A DNA stretch of 64,000 nucleotides from Anaeromyxobacter sp. (GTDB lineage Bacteria > Myxococcota > Myxococcia > Myxococcales > Anaeromyxobacteraceae). The position numbers and the translations under genes are program-made. The stretch lies in the NCBI GenBank assembly GCA_025360965.1, contig JANYBC010000037.1, forward strand, positions 1 to 64,000, in the 5' to 3' direction. This document shows positions 15,833-27,893 of this stretch, in pieces; the first letter of the stretch is position 1, and each line of letters begins with the position of its first letter. Below the pieces are notes generated by a model. That model ran no database searches, was not told the origin of the DNA, and was given only the letters and a program-made list of their open reading frames with translations.

Positions 15833-16972
15833 ATGACGAATCGTTCCTCCCCGAAGTTCCTCGCGCTGGCCGTGGTCTTCGCGGCCGCCGGGCTCACCGC
15901 CTGCGGCCAGAAGGCCGCCCCGCCCGCCCCCGCACCCGTGGCCGCCCCGGCCCCGGCCAAGCCGGCCCCGCTCAAGGCTGCATTCGTCTACGTCGGCCCG
16001 GTCGGCGACGCCGGCTACACCTACGCCCATGACGCCGGCCGCAAGGAGGCCGTCGCCAAGCTGGGTGACAAGGTCGCCACCACCTTCGTGGAGAACATCA
16101 AGGAAGGTCCCGACGCCGAGCGCGTCATCCGCGAGCTGGCCACCGCCGGCAACAAGGTGATCTTCGCCACCTCCTTCGGCTTCGGCGACTCGATGGCCAA
16201 GGTGGCCAAGGACTTCCCGGACGTCTACTTCGAGCACGCCACCGGCTTCAGGACCAGCGACAACATGCGCGTCTACGAGCCTCGCATCCACGAGGGGGCC
16301 TACCTGGCCGGCATCGTGGCCGGCCGCATGACCAAGACCAACGTGCTCGGCTTCGTCGGCTCCTTCCCCATCCCCGAGGTGCTGCGCAACATCAACGCCT
16401 TCACCCTTGGTGCGCAGTCGGTCAACCCCAAGATCAAGACCAAGGTGGTCTGGGTCGGCAGCTGGTTCGACCCGCCCAAGGAGACCGAGGCGGCCAAGAC
16501 GCTCATCAACGGCAAGGCCGACGTGCTTCTCCAGAACACCGACTCGACCGCCGTGCTGCAGGAGGCCGAGCGCCAGCACAAGTACGCCTTCGGCTGGGAC
16601 AGCGACATGAGCTCCTTCGCCCCCAAGGCCCACCTCGGCTCCTGCATGCTGCTCTGGGGCGTCTACTACGAGAAGGCGCTCAACGACGTGCTCGGGAAGA
16701 CCTGGAAGACCGGCGCCACCAAGTGGGGCTACCGGGAGGGCATGACCGACTTCGTCAAGATCCCCGACTTCGTCCCGGCCGACGTGAAGAAGAAGGTCGA
16801 AGACGCCAAGGCCGGGCTCAAGGCCGGCACCCTCGACATCTTCAAGGGGCCGATCACCGACAGCACCGGCAAGGTCCAGCTCGCCAAGGGCCTGGCCGCC
16901 GACGACAAGTGGCTCGGCGGCGTCACCTTCTACGTGAAGGGCGTCGAGGGCAAGGTCCCGGCCTCGAAGTAG
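15833..16972 (+). CDS. BMP-family substrate-binding lipoprotein
   Basis: This 379-residue protein has a lipoprotein signal ending AGLTAC (Cys 24), then a Pro/Ala linker and a BMP/Med-type periplasmic binding domain. Recognisable parts are FVYVGPVGDAGYTYAHDAGR, TSFGFGDSMAKVAKDFPDV and EGAYLAGIVAGRMTKTNVLG. The family binds purine nucleosides or related ligands. It lies 61 bases after the permeases with AGAAGGAG upstream and may also have its own promoter there, allowing higher expression than the membrane subunits. A terminator-like hairpin follows. Confidence 0.92.
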   Translation: MTNRSSPKFLALAVVFAAAGLTACGQKAAPPAPAPVAAPAPAKPAPLKAAFVYVGPVGDAGYTYAHDAGRKEAVAKLGDKVATTFVENIKEGPDAERVIRELATAGNKVIFATSFGFGDSMAKVAKDFPDVYFEHATGFRTSDNMRVYEPRIHEGAYLAGIVAGRMTKTNVLGFVGSFPIPEVLRNINAFTLGAQSVNPKIKTKVVWVGSWFDPPKETEAAKTLINGKADVLLQNTDSTAVLQEAERQHKYAFGWDSDMSSFAPKAHLGSCMLLWGVYYEKALNDVLGKTWKTGATKWGYREGMTDFVKIPDFVPADVKKKVEDAKAGLKAGTLDIFKGPITDSTGKVQLAKGLAADDKWLGGVTFYVKGVEGKVPASK

Positions 16973-16996
16973 ACTTCACTCAGCGTTGAAGTCCAG

Positions 16997-17028
16997 GGGG
17001 GGCCGTTCGCGAGGGCGGCCCTCCTTTC
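16997..17028 (+). terminator. Rho-independent-like terminator of the purine uptake cluster
   Basis: GGGGGGCCG (16997-17005) pairs with CGGCCCTCC (17016-17024) over nine positions with one G-U pair, a 10-base loop, and TTTCGTT after it. It lies 24 bases past the binding-protein stop and between convergent genes. The T-run is short, so efficiency is uncertain. Confidence 0.6.
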
Positions 17029-17048
17029 GTTCGGGAGGCGAGGGGCGG

Positions 17049-18239
17049 CTACGGCCGCTTCGGCAAGCGGTTGAGGAAGATGGGGAGCCCGAGCTTGTTG
17101 GCGTAGAGCGGCCGGTAGCGCTCGGTGTTGTACATGGAGGGGACGTCGACCTTGCGGGCCCCGAGGCTTGGATCGGGGAGCGGCACCAACTGGTAGGTCC
17201 CCTCCACCAGCGCCGACATCACACCGCTCTTGCCGGCCAGCACGGCGTCGAGCGCCAGGGTGCCGAAGGTCGAGGCCACCAGCTTGTCGAGGAAGTCCGG
17301 CTCGCCAGAGCGCAGGTCGTAGGTCAGGTCGGAGACGATGGTCTCCTCGCTGGTGCGCAGCCGGAACTCCTCCGCCAGCACCTCCGCCACGCTGGCCTTG
17401 CGCCGCCGGCCGTAGGTGTCGGCGGCGCCGTACTCGGCCACCTCGTAGCCGTTCCAGGTCGCCCCCTCGGAGAGGACCACGATGGCATAGTTGCTCGGGT
17501 TCTCCCGCTTCTCGGTCACCAGCAGGTCGATGAGCTTCTCCACGTCGACCTTGAACTCCGGGATGACGCAGCGGTTGGAGGTGACGTGGCCGGTGTAGAG
17601 GGCGGTGAAGCCGGCGTCGCGGCCGAAGACCCGGAAGATGCCGATGCGCTCGTGCGAGCCGACCGTGGTGCGCTGCCGCTCGATGGCGTCGGTGGCCCGG
17701 GTGATGGCCGTGGAGAAGCCGATGCAGTACTCGGTCCCCTGCACGTCATTGTCCATGGTCTTGGGGATTCCGATGACCTTGACCCCGAGCGCGTTGAGCT
17801 GGGCGGCCGAGCGGAGCGTGCCGTCGCCGCCGATGCAGATCAGGTACTCGAGGCCGAGCCGGTGGATGTTCTCGAGCACCTGCGGAGTGAGGTCCCATGA
17901 CGGGCCGTTGGGGCCGGGCGTGGAGGGGATGCCGGCGTTCATCAGGTGGGGTGGGAGCCTGCTCACCTTGGTGGGGCCGACCCGGCTGGTGTGCAGCATG
18001 GTGCCGCCCGACCGGTCGATGGTGCGGGTGGTCTCGCGGTCGAGCGGGACGATGTAGCGCGAGGTGCTGACCGGTTCGTCGAGGTCGACGTGGGTCAGCC
18101 CCTCGAACCCCCGGCGCAAGCCGATGACGTCGAGGCCGTGCTCCCAGCCGCGGTAGACGACGCTCTTGATCACCGAGTTGAGGCCGGGGACGTCGCCACC
18201 GCCGGTGAGGATGCCGATCCGCTTTCGCTTCGTGGCCAT
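17049..18239 (-). CDS. pfkA: 6-phosphofructokinase, probably ATP-dependent
   Basis: This 396-residue PFK has the N-terminal phosphate-binding GILTGGGDVPGLN, GGDGT at 137-141 and PKTMDND at 159-165, followed by GFSTAITRATDAI. PPi-dependent enzymes usually have GGDD and PKT; ATP enzymes have GGDG and PGT. Gly with Lys is the mixed combination reported for some ATP-dependent PFKs such as the trypanosomal enzyme, so ATP is likelier. TAGATT (18251-18246) six bases before the ATG and the lack of a Shine-Dalgarno suggest a leaderless message. It is divergent from the 588-residue gene. Confidence 0.9.
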   Translation of the reverse strand: MATKRKRIGILTGGGDVPGLNSVIKSVVYRGWEHGLDVIGLRRGFEGLTHVDLDEPVSTSRYIVPLDRETTRTIDRSGGTMLHTSRVGPTKVSRLPPHLMNAGIPSTPGPNGPSWDLTPQVLENIHRLGLEYLICIGGDGTLRSAAQLNALGVKVIGIPKTMDNDVQGTEYCIGFSTAITRATDAIERQRTTVGSHERIGIFRVFGRDAGFTALYTGHVTSNRCVIPEFKVDVEKLIDLLVTEKRENPSNYAIVVLSEGATWNGYEVAEYGAADTYGRRRKASVAEVLAEEFRLRTSEETIVSDLTYDLRSGEPDFLDKLVASTFGTLALDAVLAGKSGVMSALVEGTYQLVPLPDPSLGARKVDVPSMYNTERYRPLYANKLGLPIFLNRLPKRP

Positions 18240-18264
18240 GGGAACAATCTACCGCGAGTCGGGC

Positions 18265-18270
18265 TACAAT
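18265..18270 (+). promoter_or_regulatory. -10 element of the 588-residue gene
   Basis: TACAAT in the context GGGCTACAATAT is a near-consensus extended -10. The matching -35 position (GAACAA, 18242-18247, 17-base spacer) is weak. Transcription would begin near 18277, about 29 bases before the ATG. The pfkA -10 lies about 15 bases away on the opposite strand, so the two promoters overlap. Confidence 0.5.
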
Positions 18271-18305
18271 ATCCCTTCAACCCAGCCGGGCCCCGGGGCG
18301 ACCGA

Positions 18306-20061
18306 ATGAGCGAGATCGAGAAGCGCAACGTCATCGCGCAGTGGGCCTTCGACACCCGGCCAGTGCTGCTCCGCTTCCACCTCTGGCTCGAGGACGTCGA
18401 GGTCCACCGGGCCCAGGCCGATCCGGTCAGCTCGCACAGCTTCACCCCGCGTGGCATCACCCGTTGCCTGGCGGTGACCGCCGCGGCCACCGCGCTCGGA
18501 ACCAAGCTCTTCGGCGGCCACGGCGAGGGGAAGGGGAAGGACAAGCAGGCCTACAACCAGGCCAAGAAGGCGGCCGACGCCATCAGCGCCTACGTGATGA
18601 GCGAGGGGCTCTGGCACCTGACCCGCACCCTGCCGGAGAACCACGCCATCATGGTCTCCCTCGGCGAGGGGCTGATGCCCAAGGCCGGCGAGACGCCGGA
18701 GATGGGGGCCAACCCGCTGCTCGGCTTCGGCCGCGTCTACGCCCGCCCCGAGGTGGCCCGCACCGTCGACCGCCGGGTGCGCCGGCTGCTCAACGAGCCG
18801 GGCCACACCTTCCAGAACTTCCACGGCTGGCTGCAGGAACGCGGCGTCACCATCTGGGGCGCCGCCATCGACACGCTGGAGTGCACCTCGCGCTTCGCCG
18901 AGGGGAAGGCGACCGGTCCCATGACGGTCTTCCATCTCTTCGACCAGCCGCTGCGCGTCGCCAAGCCCTACGAGTCCTACATGGGCTGCCTGACCGTGCC
19001 GCGGGCGGTCTGCGCGGCGGCCGAGAAGACGGCGCTGCTGCTCGACTACCGGACCCCGCGAGCCCAACTGGCCAAGGCGATCGAGGCCACCTACCCGGGC
19101 ATCGAGCGAAAGAACATCCACGTCTGGACCCTCTCCGGCAAGAGCCGGGTCAAGCGGCTCGGGCCGCTCTGGCAGGAGTGGAAGGAGACCGGCTGCCACC
19201 TCATCGAGGACGGCTGGGTCGCGCCGACGGGCCACGCCGTCTTCACCGACTCCGGCACCTACGCCCCGACCTTCCTGGTCAAGAGCTGGAAGGACGCCGC
19301 CGGCGCCACCCACGTCTTCCTCTGCGACGGCTACGCCGCCACCGCCGAGGCGATGCAGGCCGCCAGCCTCTCCGAGGTGCTCGACGTCGACGCCAGCATG
19401 GCGATGTTCTCGCCGACCTTCGACCTGCCTTGCGACAAGGAGGCCCAGCTCATGCAGCTCGACCCGGCCGACCCGGCCTTCGCCGCCCAGGTGAAGGCGC
19501 TTCACGGTGGGGAAGAGGTCGGTCCGGAGCGGATCAAGGCCTACCTCGACGCCATCCACGAGGCCAAGGCCTCCAACATGCCGACCGGGCGCAAGGTGCT
19601 GCACGCCGACGACTTCCTGCCGCAGAAGGACTGGCACGTCCTCTCATGCATCGGCTACATGAGCGACGACCCCTACAGCGGGGCGCCGGGCATCGAGAAG
19701 GTGGGGGAGGGGGTCTACAAGGTGACCACGCTGCTGGCCACCCGCAGCGCCTCGGCTCGCATCACCTTCACCTTCCGCTTCATGGAGCCGCTCGACCAGG
19801 CCCGCCACGTCTTCAGCCCGCTGCTGGTCCGCTTCCTCTCCGGCGTCGACCACCGCACCCGGCCGGTCAAGATCTCCGACTCGGGGCGCATTCGCAACGA
19901 GCTGCAGACCATGCTCTCCCAGGCGCTGGAGCACGAGGGCGAGACCATCAAGGTGCACTGGGATCGGATCGACGAGCGGGTCATGGCGCGCGACAAGCAG
20001 CTGGCCATCCGCGAGGTGCTGGAGTGGTACAAGGCCAATCACCCGGTCTGGTTCGAGTGGC

Positions 20062-20072
<11 letters not shown>
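18306..20072 (+). CDS. Large conserved-looking soluble protein, function unknown
   Basis: This 588-residue protein has no signal peptide or membrane span. It is rich in ordered, ordinary sequence, with blocks such as GRKVLHADDFLPQKDWHVLS, IGYMSDDPYSGAPGIEKVG, TFTFRFMEPLDQARHVFSP and CTSRFAEGKATGPMTVFH. It contains scattered His/Asp/Cys but no motif I can name. Codon use is typical of the genome, so it is a core gene. It is divergent from pfkA with facing promoters, which suggests a link to central carbon metabolism. Its last 11 bases overlap the end of the convergent regulator gene. I do not assign a function. Confidence 0.7.
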
Positions 20073-21990
<1,918 letters not shown>

Positions 21991-22055
21991 CTGACCTCCG
22001 TCTGAGTGGCGCACTGACCGTGCGGAGGCGCGCGCCGACCCATGGTTGGCACAGC

Positions 22056-22073
22056 TGTCCCATTTCCGGGACA
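22056..22073. promoter_or_regulatory. Candidate upstream activator site, TGTCCC-N6-GGGACA
   Basis: A perfect 6-bp inverted repeat with a 6-base spacer, about 100 bases upstream of the -24 element. That is the usual distance for an enhancer-like site of a Fis-type sigma-54 activator. A related half-site, GAGACA, follows at 22080-22085. Confidence 0.5.
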
Positions 22074-22169
22074 TACCATGAGACACCGGCACCACTACGG
22101 AAGTCAACCTGCTGCCATGAACTCAATAGATACAGGCAGATGACTCGCCTGCACGATGTCGTGGTCACG

Positions 22170-22185
22170 TGGCCGGGTCGTTGCA
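22170..22185 (+). promoter_or_regulatory. Sigma-54 (-24/-12) promoter of the fad operon
   Basis: TGGC, seven bases, then TTGCA gives the -24 GG and -12 GC dinucleotides at the exact sigma-54 spacing (TGGCCGGGTCGTTGCA). The two bases after TGGC differ from the consensus AC. Transcription would start near 22197, leaving a leader of about 65 bases before the fadN ATG. Confidence 0.7.
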
Positions 22186-22262
22186 CAGAAACGACCGACT
22201 CGAGAGTCAGCGCCACGGCGGCGCCAGGAACGCAACGTGGTCCGACAGCGCGAGGAGGCGTG

Positions 22263-24686
22263 ATGAGCACGACGGGTGGCGGTGCGATTCCACGGATCGA
22301 CAAGGTCGCTGTGCTGGGCGCGGGCGTCATGGGGGGCACCATCGCCGCCCATCTCTGCAACGCCGGCTTGAAGGTGCTGCTGCTCGACATCGTGCCCAAG
22401 GCTCCGACGCCCGAGGAGACGGCCGCCGGCCTGACGCTCGCCGACGCGGCGGTGCGCAACCGCATCCCGGCCGCCGGCGTCGCCGCGCTCGAGAAGATGA
22501 AGCCGTCGCCCCTCTTCCTCTCCGCCGATCTCGCCCGCATCGAGATCGGCAACTTCGAGGACGATCTCGGCCGGCTGCGCGACTGCGACTGGGTCATCGA
22601 GGTGGTCATCGAGCAGATGGCCATCAAGAAGGCGCTGCTCTCCGAGAAGATCGCCCCCAACCTGAAGCCGGGCGCCATCCTCTCCACCAACACCTCGGGC
22701 CTCTCGGTCAACGAGCTGGCCGACGCGCTCCCCGAGGCGCTCCGGCCGCGCTTCCTGGTCACCCACTTCTTCAACCCGCCCCGCTACATGAAGCTGCTGG
22801 AGATCGTCTCCAGCCGTCACACCGACCCGGCCATCGCCGAGGGGCTGGCCGGCTTCATCCGCCGCCGGCTCGGCAAGGGGATCGTCTTCGGCAAGGACAC
22901 GCCCAACTTCGTGGCCAACCGGATCGGCGTCTTCGCCATCTGCAGCGCCGTGAAGCAGATGCAGGAGCTCGGCATGGACGTCGAGGAGGTCGACGCCGTG
23001 GCCGGCCCGGCCACCGCCCGCCCCAGGAGCGCCTGCTTCCGCACCGCGGATCTGGTCGGCATCGACACGCTGATGCACGTGGCCAGGAACTCCTACGACC
23101 TGCTCCCCAGGGACGAGCAGCGCGAGGTCTTCAAGCTCCCCGAGTTCATGGCCGAGATGGTGAAGAAGGGGCTGCTCGGCAACAAGAGCAAGCAGGGCTT
23201 CTTCAAGAAGACATCAAGTAGAGAGGCGAAGGGGGAGAAGCCGGAGAGCTTCTTCTACGATCATCGCACCGGTGAGTACGCTCCGGCGCGGCGGCCAAAG
23301 TTCGCCTCGGTCGAGGCCGGCAAGGGGATCGACGATCCGGCCAAGCGGCTGCGCACCGTGCTCGGCGGCAGCGACAAGGGGGCCACGCTGGCCTGGCGCA
23401 ACCTGCGCGACACGCTCATCTACGCCTTCAACCGCATCCCCGAGATCGCCGACGACGTCGTCAACGTCGACAACGCCATGCGCTGGGGCTTCAACTGGGA
23501 GCTCGGCCCCTTCGAGATGTTCGACGCCATCGGCGTGGCCGAGTTCGTCAAGCGGGCCGAGGCCGACGGCGTGGCGGTGCCGGCGAAGCTCAAGGGCATC
23601 GAGAAGTTCTACGCCTTCGAGGGCGGCCGAAGGCGCTACCTCGACGTGGTGGGCGGCGGCTGGAAGGAGGTCCCGCTCCCGGCCGGGCAGATCGACCTGC
23701 TGCTGCTGGAGAAGGCCGGCAAGGTGGTGGAGCGCAACTCCGGCGCCTCGGTGCACGACCTCGGCGACGGGGTCTTCGCCCTCGAGTTCCACACCAAGAT
23801 GAACGCCATCGGCAACGACGTGCTGGCCATGGTCCACAAGGCGGTGCGCCGCGCCGAGACCGAGGGGCAGGGGCTGGTGATCGCCAACCAGGGTGGCAAC
23901 TTCTCCGTCGGCGCCAACCTGGCGCTGCTGGTCATGGCCATCGCCGAGGGGGCCTACGACGAGGTCACGCTCACGGTGAGCGCCTTCCAGAAGGCGATGA
24001 TGGCCGTGAAGTACGCCCGCGTCCCGGTGGTGGCGGCGCCACACGGCATGGCGCTGGGCGGCGGCTGCGAGGTCTGCCTGCACGCCGACGCGGTGGTCGC
24101 CAACGCCGAGACCTACATGGGGCTGGTCGAGATCGGGGTCGGCCTGCTGCCGGCCGGCGGCGGCACCAAGGAGCTGGCGCTGCGGGCCATCCGGCTGGCC
24201 GACCAGTGGGAGACAGACGTCTCGCCCTTCCTCTTCAAGAGCTTCAGCGCCATCGCCATGGCCAAGGTCAGCTCCTCGGCGGCCGAGCTCTTCGGCACCG
24301 GCCTGCTGCGGCAGGGCGACACCATCACCATGGGCGCCGACCAGCTCATCGAGGACGCCAAGCGGCGCGTCATCGCCCTGGCCGCCAACTACCGCCCGTC
24401 GCAGCCGGCCATGGACCTCAAGGCGCCGGGGCGGAGCGTGGCCGGCAGCCTCGCCTCCCAGCTCTGGAACATGCGCATGGGCGGCTTCATCACCGAGTAC
24501 GAGGAGCAGCTCGGCACAACCATCGCTGGCGTCATCACCGGGGGTGACGTGCCAGCCGGCACGGTGGTGACCGAGCAGTGGTTCCTCGACCTGGAGCGGG
24601 AGGCCTTCCTCAAGCTCTGCACCCAGAAGAAGACCCTGGAGCGCATCCAGCACATGCTGAAGAAGGGGAAGCCGCTCCGCAACTGA
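22263..24686 (+). CDS. fadN: 3-hydroxyacyl-CoA dehydrogenase/enoyl-CoA hydratase (FadN type)
   Basis: This 807-residue bifunctional beta-oxidation enzyme has the dehydrogenase at the N terminus (NAD-binding [45 protein letters not shown]). The hydratase lies at the C terminus ([45 protein letters not shown], carrying the two catalytic Glu regions). This order and length match Bacillus FadN, the reverse of proteobacterial FadB. It hydrates enoyl-CoA and oxidises the resulting 3-hydroxyacyl-CoA. It is the first gene of a fadNAE-like operon behind a sigma-54 promoter. Confidence 0.93.
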   Translation: MSTTGGGAIPRIDKVAVLGAGVMGGTIAAHLCNAGLKVLLLDIVPKAPTPEETAAGLTLADAAVRNRIPAAGVAALEKMKPSPLFLSADLARIEIGNFEDDLGRLRDCDWVIEVVIEQMAIKKALLSEKIAPNLKPGAILSTNTSGLSVNELADALPEALRPRFLVTHFFNPPRYMKLLEIVSSRHTDPAIAEGLAGFIRRRLGKGIVFGKDTPNFVANRIGVFAICSAVKQMQELGMDVEEVDAVAGPATARPRSACFRTADLVGIDTLMHVARNSYDLLPRDEQREVFKLPEFMAEMVKKGLLGNKSKQGFFKKTSSREAKGEKPESFFYDHRTGEYAPARRPKFASVEAGKGIDDPAKRLRTVLGGSDKGATLAWRNLRDTLIYAFNRIPEIADDVVNVDNAMRWGFNWELGPFEMFDAIGVAEFVKRAEADGVAVPAKLKGIEKFYAFEGGRRRYLDVVGGGWKEVPLPAGQIDLLLLEKAGKVVERNSGASVHDLGDGVFALEFHTKMNAIGNDVLAMVHKAVRRAETEGQGLVIANQGGNFSVGANLALLVMAIAEGAYDEVTLTVSAFQKAMMAVKYARVPVVAAPHGMALGGGCEVCLHADAVVANAETYMGLVEIGVGLLPAGGGTKELALRAIRLADQWETDVSPFLFKSFSAIAMAKVSSSAAELFGTGLLRQGDTITMGADQLIEDAKRRVIALAANYRPSQPAMDLKAPGRSVAGSLASQLWNMRMGGFITEYEEQLGTTIAGVITGGDVPAGTVVTEQWFLDLEREAFLKLCTQKKTLERIQHMLKKGKPLRN

Positions 24687-24735
24687 GCCGCCCCGCGCCC
24701 GCCATGCCCTCGCCTTCCACGAACGGAGACTCCCG

Positions 24736-25908
24736 ATGAGCGCTGCCTACGTCCTCGCCGCGGTCCGCACCCCCGGCGGCAAGGCCAAGAAGGGGAAGCT
24801 GAAGGACGTCCGCCCCGACGACCTCGCCGCCGTCGCCATCAAGGCGCTGCTGGAGCGGACCGGGATCGACCCCATGCTGATCGAGGACGTCATCCTCGGC
24901 TGCGCCTTCCCGGAGGGGGAGCAGGGGATGAACGTGGCCCGGGTCGCCTCCTTCAAGGCCGGGTTGCCCTACCAGGTGCCGGCCCAGACCGTGAACCGCT
25001 TCTGCGCCTCCGGCCTGCAGTCGATCGCCACCGCGGCCGAGCGGATCATGGCCGGCGGCGCCGACTGCATCCTCGCCGGCGGCGTCGAGAGCATGAGCCT
25101 GGTCCCCATGGGCGGCGGGAAGTTCAGCGCCAACCCGGGGCTGGTGGGGTCCTGGCCGGAGTCCTACGCCTCGATGGGGATCACCGCCGAGCTGGTGGCC
25201 GAGAAGTACGCCATCTCCCGCGCCGATCAGGACGCCTTCGCCGCCGAAAGCCACCGGCGCGCCGCCGCGGCCCAGGACGAGGGGAGGTTCCAGGACGAGC
25301 TGGTCCCGGTCGAGGTGGAGACGGTCGGTCTCGTGAAGGGGAAGGTGGTGCGCCGGGCCGAGCGGTTCAGCGCCGACGAGGGGGTGCGCCGCGACACCAC
25401 CGCCGAGGGGCTGGGCAAGCTCAAGGCGGCCTTCAAGGTGGGCGGCAGCGTCACCGCCGGCAACGCCTCGCAGATGACCGACGGCGCCGCCGCGGTGCTG
25501 GTGGTCTCCGAGGCCTTCTTGAAGCAGACCGGGGCCCGGCCGCTGGCCCGATTCGTGGCCTACGCCGCCCGGGGCGTGCCGCCCGAGCTCATGGGCATCG
25601 GCCCGGTCGAGGCCATCCCGGCCGCGCTCAAGCGGGCCGGGCTCAAGCTCGAGGACCTCGCCACCATCGAGCTGAACGAGGCCTTCGCTGCCCAGTCGCT
25701 GGCCTGCGTGCGCGCCCTCGGCCTCGACCCGTCCCGGGTCAACGTCAACGGCGGCGCCATCGCGCTGGGCCACCCGCTCGGCTGCACCGGCGCCAAGCTG
25801 ACGGCCACGCTGCTCAACGAGCTGAAGCGGAACGGCGGCCGCTACGGCGCGGTCTCCATGTGCATCGGCGGCGGCATGGGCGCGGCCGGCATCTTCGAGC
25901 GGGTCTAG
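24736..25908 (+). CDS. fadA: Acetyl-CoA acyltransferase (thiolase)
   Basis: This 390-residue thiolase has the nucleophilic Cys in [18 protein letters not shown], the His motif [16 protein letters not shown] and the second Cys in [14 protein letters not shown], so all catalytic residues are present. It cleaves 3-ketoacyl-CoA with CoA to acetyl-CoA. The gap to fadN is 49 bases with a GGAGA ribosome-binding site. The partner dehydrogenase and acyl-CoA dehydrogenase in the same operon make degradation more likely than biosynthesis. Confidence 0.93.
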   Translation: MSAAYVLAAVRTPGGKAKKGKLKDVRPDDLAAVAIKALLERTGIDPMLIEDVILGCAFPEGEQGMNVARVASFKAGLPYQVPAQTVNRFCASGLQSIATAAERIMAGGADCILAGGVESMSLVPMGGGKFSANPGLVGSWPESYASMGITAELVAEKYAISRADQDAFAAESHRRAAAAQDEGRFQDELVPVEVETVGLVKGKVVRRAERFSADEGVRRDTTAEGLGKLKAAFKVGGSVTAGNASQMTDGAAAVLVVSEAFLKQTGARPLARFVAYAARGVPPELMGIGPVEAIPAALKRAGLKLEDLATIELNEAFAAQSLACVRALGLDPSRVNVNGGAIALGHPLGCTGAKLTATLLNELKRNGGRYGAVSMCIGGGMGAAGIFERV

Positions 25909-25971
25909 GCAGCACGGCCCGCCAGGCGCGGGCCCACCACGACTCCAACGGGTTCAGAGAGGGAGGCAGAC

Positions 25972-27750
25972 ATGGCAGCCAGGATCTTCAAGGGCGCGGA
26001 GTACCTCGTCACCGTGGCGACCAAGGACGAGGTCTTCGTCCCCGAGGACTTCACCGAGGAGCAGCAGGCCATCGCCGACACCGCCGACAAGTTCGTCCGC
26101 GAGGAGGTCTGGCCGGTCTACGAGCGCATCGAGCACCAGGAGCCGGGGCTGGCCATGAAGCTCATGGCCAAGGCCGGCGAGGCCGGGCTGCTCATGATCG
26201 ACGCGCCGGCCGAGTACGGTGGCCTCGAGCTCGACAAGGTCACCAGCGTCATCTCCGCCGACCGCATGGGGGCGGCCGGCTGCTTCTCTGTCTCCTACTC
26301 GGCCCACGCCGGCATCGGCACGCTGCCGCTCATCTACTACGGGACCAAGGCGCAGAAGGAGAAGTACCTGCCGAAGATCATCAGCGGCGAGTGGGGGGCG
26401 GCCTACTGCCTCACCGAGCCGGGCGCCGGCTCCGACGCCATGAGCGGCACCACCTTCGCCACCCTCTCCCCGGACGGGAAGCACTACCTGCTGGAGGGGA
26501 CCAAGCAGTTCATCACCAACGGCGGCTGGGCCACGCTCTTCACGGTCTTCGCCAAGATCGACCGCAAACACTTCACCGCCTTCCTGGTGGAGAAGAGCTA
26601 CGAGGGGGTCACCATCGGCCCCGAAGAGAAGAAGATGGGCATCAAGGGCTCCTCGACCACCACGGTGATCCTGGAGAACGCCAGGGTGCCGGTGGAGAAC
26701 GTTCTGGGCGAGATCGGCAAGGGGCACAAGATCGCCTTCAACGTGCTCAACGTCGGCCGCTTCAAGCTGGGGGCGGCGGTGACCGGCGCGGCCCGCGTCG
26801 CGCTCGGCGTCGGCATCGCCTACACCAACGTCCGCAAGCAGTTCGGCGTGACCATCTCCAGCTTCGGCGCCATGCGCGAGAAGATGGCCGACCGCAGCGC
26901 CGACCTCTTCGCGTCCGAGTCGCTGCTCTACCGGCTGGCCGGCATGATCGACGACCGGCTGGCCACGCTCGACAAGGCGGCGCCCAACTACTACGAGGCC
27001 TACCAGCAGGCCATCGAGGAGTACTCGATCGAGTGCGCCATCGCCAAGGTCTTCTGCTCGGAGATGCTGGCCGACGTGGTCGACGACGTGGTGCAGATGC
27101 ACGGCGGCTACGGCTTCACCCAGGAGTACAAGGCCGAGCGCTTCTACCGCGACGAGCGGATCAACCGGCTCTTCGAGGGGACCAACGAGATCAACCGCCT
27201 GCTCATCCCCGGCACCATCCTGCGCCGGGCCATGAAGGGGGAGCTGCCCATCACCAAGGAGGCGATGAAGGCGATGGAGGCGATGATGACGCCGTCGCTC
27301 GACGAGATCGACCCGTCGGTCCCGTTCGCCGCCGAGAAGATCACCCTGGCCAACCTGAAGCGGGCCTTCCTGGTGGTCTCGGGGGCCGCGGTGCAGCGGT
27401 ACCAGGAGAAGATCAAGGACGAGCAGGAGGTGCTGCTGGCCCTGGCCGACGTGGCCATCCAGATCTTCGCCATCGAGAGCGCCATGCTGCGGGCCGAGAA
27501 GGTCGGGCCGCGCCTCTCGGCCGAGCGCAAGGCGCTGGTCGACGCCGCCGTCAAGGTCTTCACCTTCGGCGCCGCCGAGCGGATCGCCTCGGCCGCCAAG
27601 CGGGCCGTCTTCTACGTGGCCGAGGGGGACATGGCCACCATGATGCTGGGCGGGGTGCGCCGCTTCACCAAGTACGACGCCTCCGGGCTGCTGGAGGCCA
27701 AGCGGGCCCTGGCGGCGGCCGCGGTGGCCGCCGACAAGTATCCCCTTTGA
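25972..27750 (+). CDS. fadE: Acyl-CoA dehydrogenase (FadE type, about 590 residues)
   Basis: This 592-residue FAD enzyme catalyses the first, alpha-beta dehydrogenation of beta-oxidation. It shows the acyl-CoA dehydrogenase signature AYCLTEPGAGSDAMSG, GTKQFITNGGWATLF, the flavin-binding IKGSSTTTVILENARVP, QMHGGYGFTQEYKAERFYRD, and the catalytic-Glu region RLFEGTNEINRLL. A C-terminal extension of about 170 residues beyond the core matches Bacillus FadE and VLCAD-like enzymes. GAGGGAGG precedes the ATG. It ends the operon; a strong hairpin repeat begins at its stop codon. Confidence 0.93.
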   Translation: MAARIFKGAEYLVTVATKDEVFVPEDFTEEQQAIADTADKFVREEVWPVYERIEHQEPGLAMKLMAKAGEAGLLMIDAPAEYGGLELDKVTSVISADRMGAAGCFSVSYSAHAGIGTLPLIYYGTKAQKEKYLPKIISGEWGAAYCLTEPGAGSDAMSGTTFATLSPDGKHYLLEGTKQFITNGGWATLFTVFAKIDRKHFTAFLVEKSYEGVTIGPEEKKMGIKGSSTTTVILENARVPVENVLGEIGKGHKIAFNVLNVGRFKLGAAVTGAARVALGVGIAYTNVRKQFGVTISSFGAMREKMADRSADLFASESLLYRLAGMIDDRLATLDKAAPNYYEAYQQAIEEYSIECAIAKVFCSEMLADVVDDVVQMHGGYGFTQEYKAERFYRDERINRLFEGTNEINRLLIPGTILRRAMKGELPITKEAMKAMEAMMTPSLDEIDPSVPFAAEKITLANLKRAFLVVSGAAVQRYQEKIKDEQEVLLALADVAIQIFAIESAMLRAEKVGPRLSAERKALVDAAVKVFTFGAAERIASAAKRAVFYVAEGDMATMMLGGVRRFTKYDASGLLEAKRALAAAAVAADKYPL

Positions 27751-27787
27751 TCGCGACGGCTCCAGCTTCTGGTGGAGCCGTCGCAAG
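27750..27787 (+). repeat. 38-bp hairpin repeat, copy A
   Basis: GCGACGGCTCCA (27753-27764) pairs perfectly with TGGAGCCGTCGC (27773-27784) around an 8-base loop, GCTTCTGG. It begins at the last base of the fadE stop. There is no T-run after it, so it is not a typical intrinsic terminator. A second copy at 28279-28316 is 34/38 identical and keeps the loop unchanged. Confidence 0.8.
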
Positions 27788-27818
27788 CCATCAGAACCGT
27801 CTCCTGCCTCGGCACCTG

Positions 27819-27835
27819 CCCCCCCCCCCCCCCCC
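27819..27835. repeat. Homopolymeric tract of 17 C
   Basis: An uninterrupted run of 17 cytosines lies 46 bases upstream of the TACATT -10 of the Imm8-like gene. Such tracts can change length by slippage and alter promoter spacing, and they are also prone to sequencing error. Confidence 0.85.
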
Positions 27836-27893
27836 GGACGCCACGCCCGGATGGCTCGGGCGGCCGGGGTGGCCCGCGCGCTACATTGGGTTG

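Larger units (their letters stand above)
21991..22262. promoter_or_regulatory. Divergent control region between activator and fad operon
   Basis: This 272-base gap contains no gene. It holds a palindromic candidate activator site (22056-22073), a sigma-54 promoter (22170-22185) facing the fad operon, and a Shine-Dalgarno GAGGAGG at about 22251 before the fadN start. Confidence 0.65.

Noticed and set aside
17049-18239. PPi-dependent phosphofructokinase
   Set aside because: The Lys of PKTMDND fits, but GGDGT carries Gly rather than the Asp required in typical PPi enzymes.
22050-22066. Alternative sigma-54 promoter TGGCAC near 22048
   Set aside because: TGGCAC is followed by TCCCA instead of TTGC at the -12 position, unlike the better match at 22170.
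27753-27784. Intrinsic terminator at the end of the fad operon
   Set aside because: The stem is strong but has no T-run, and a second copy exists nearby with changed stem bases, so a repeat element explains it better. It may still stop some transcripts.
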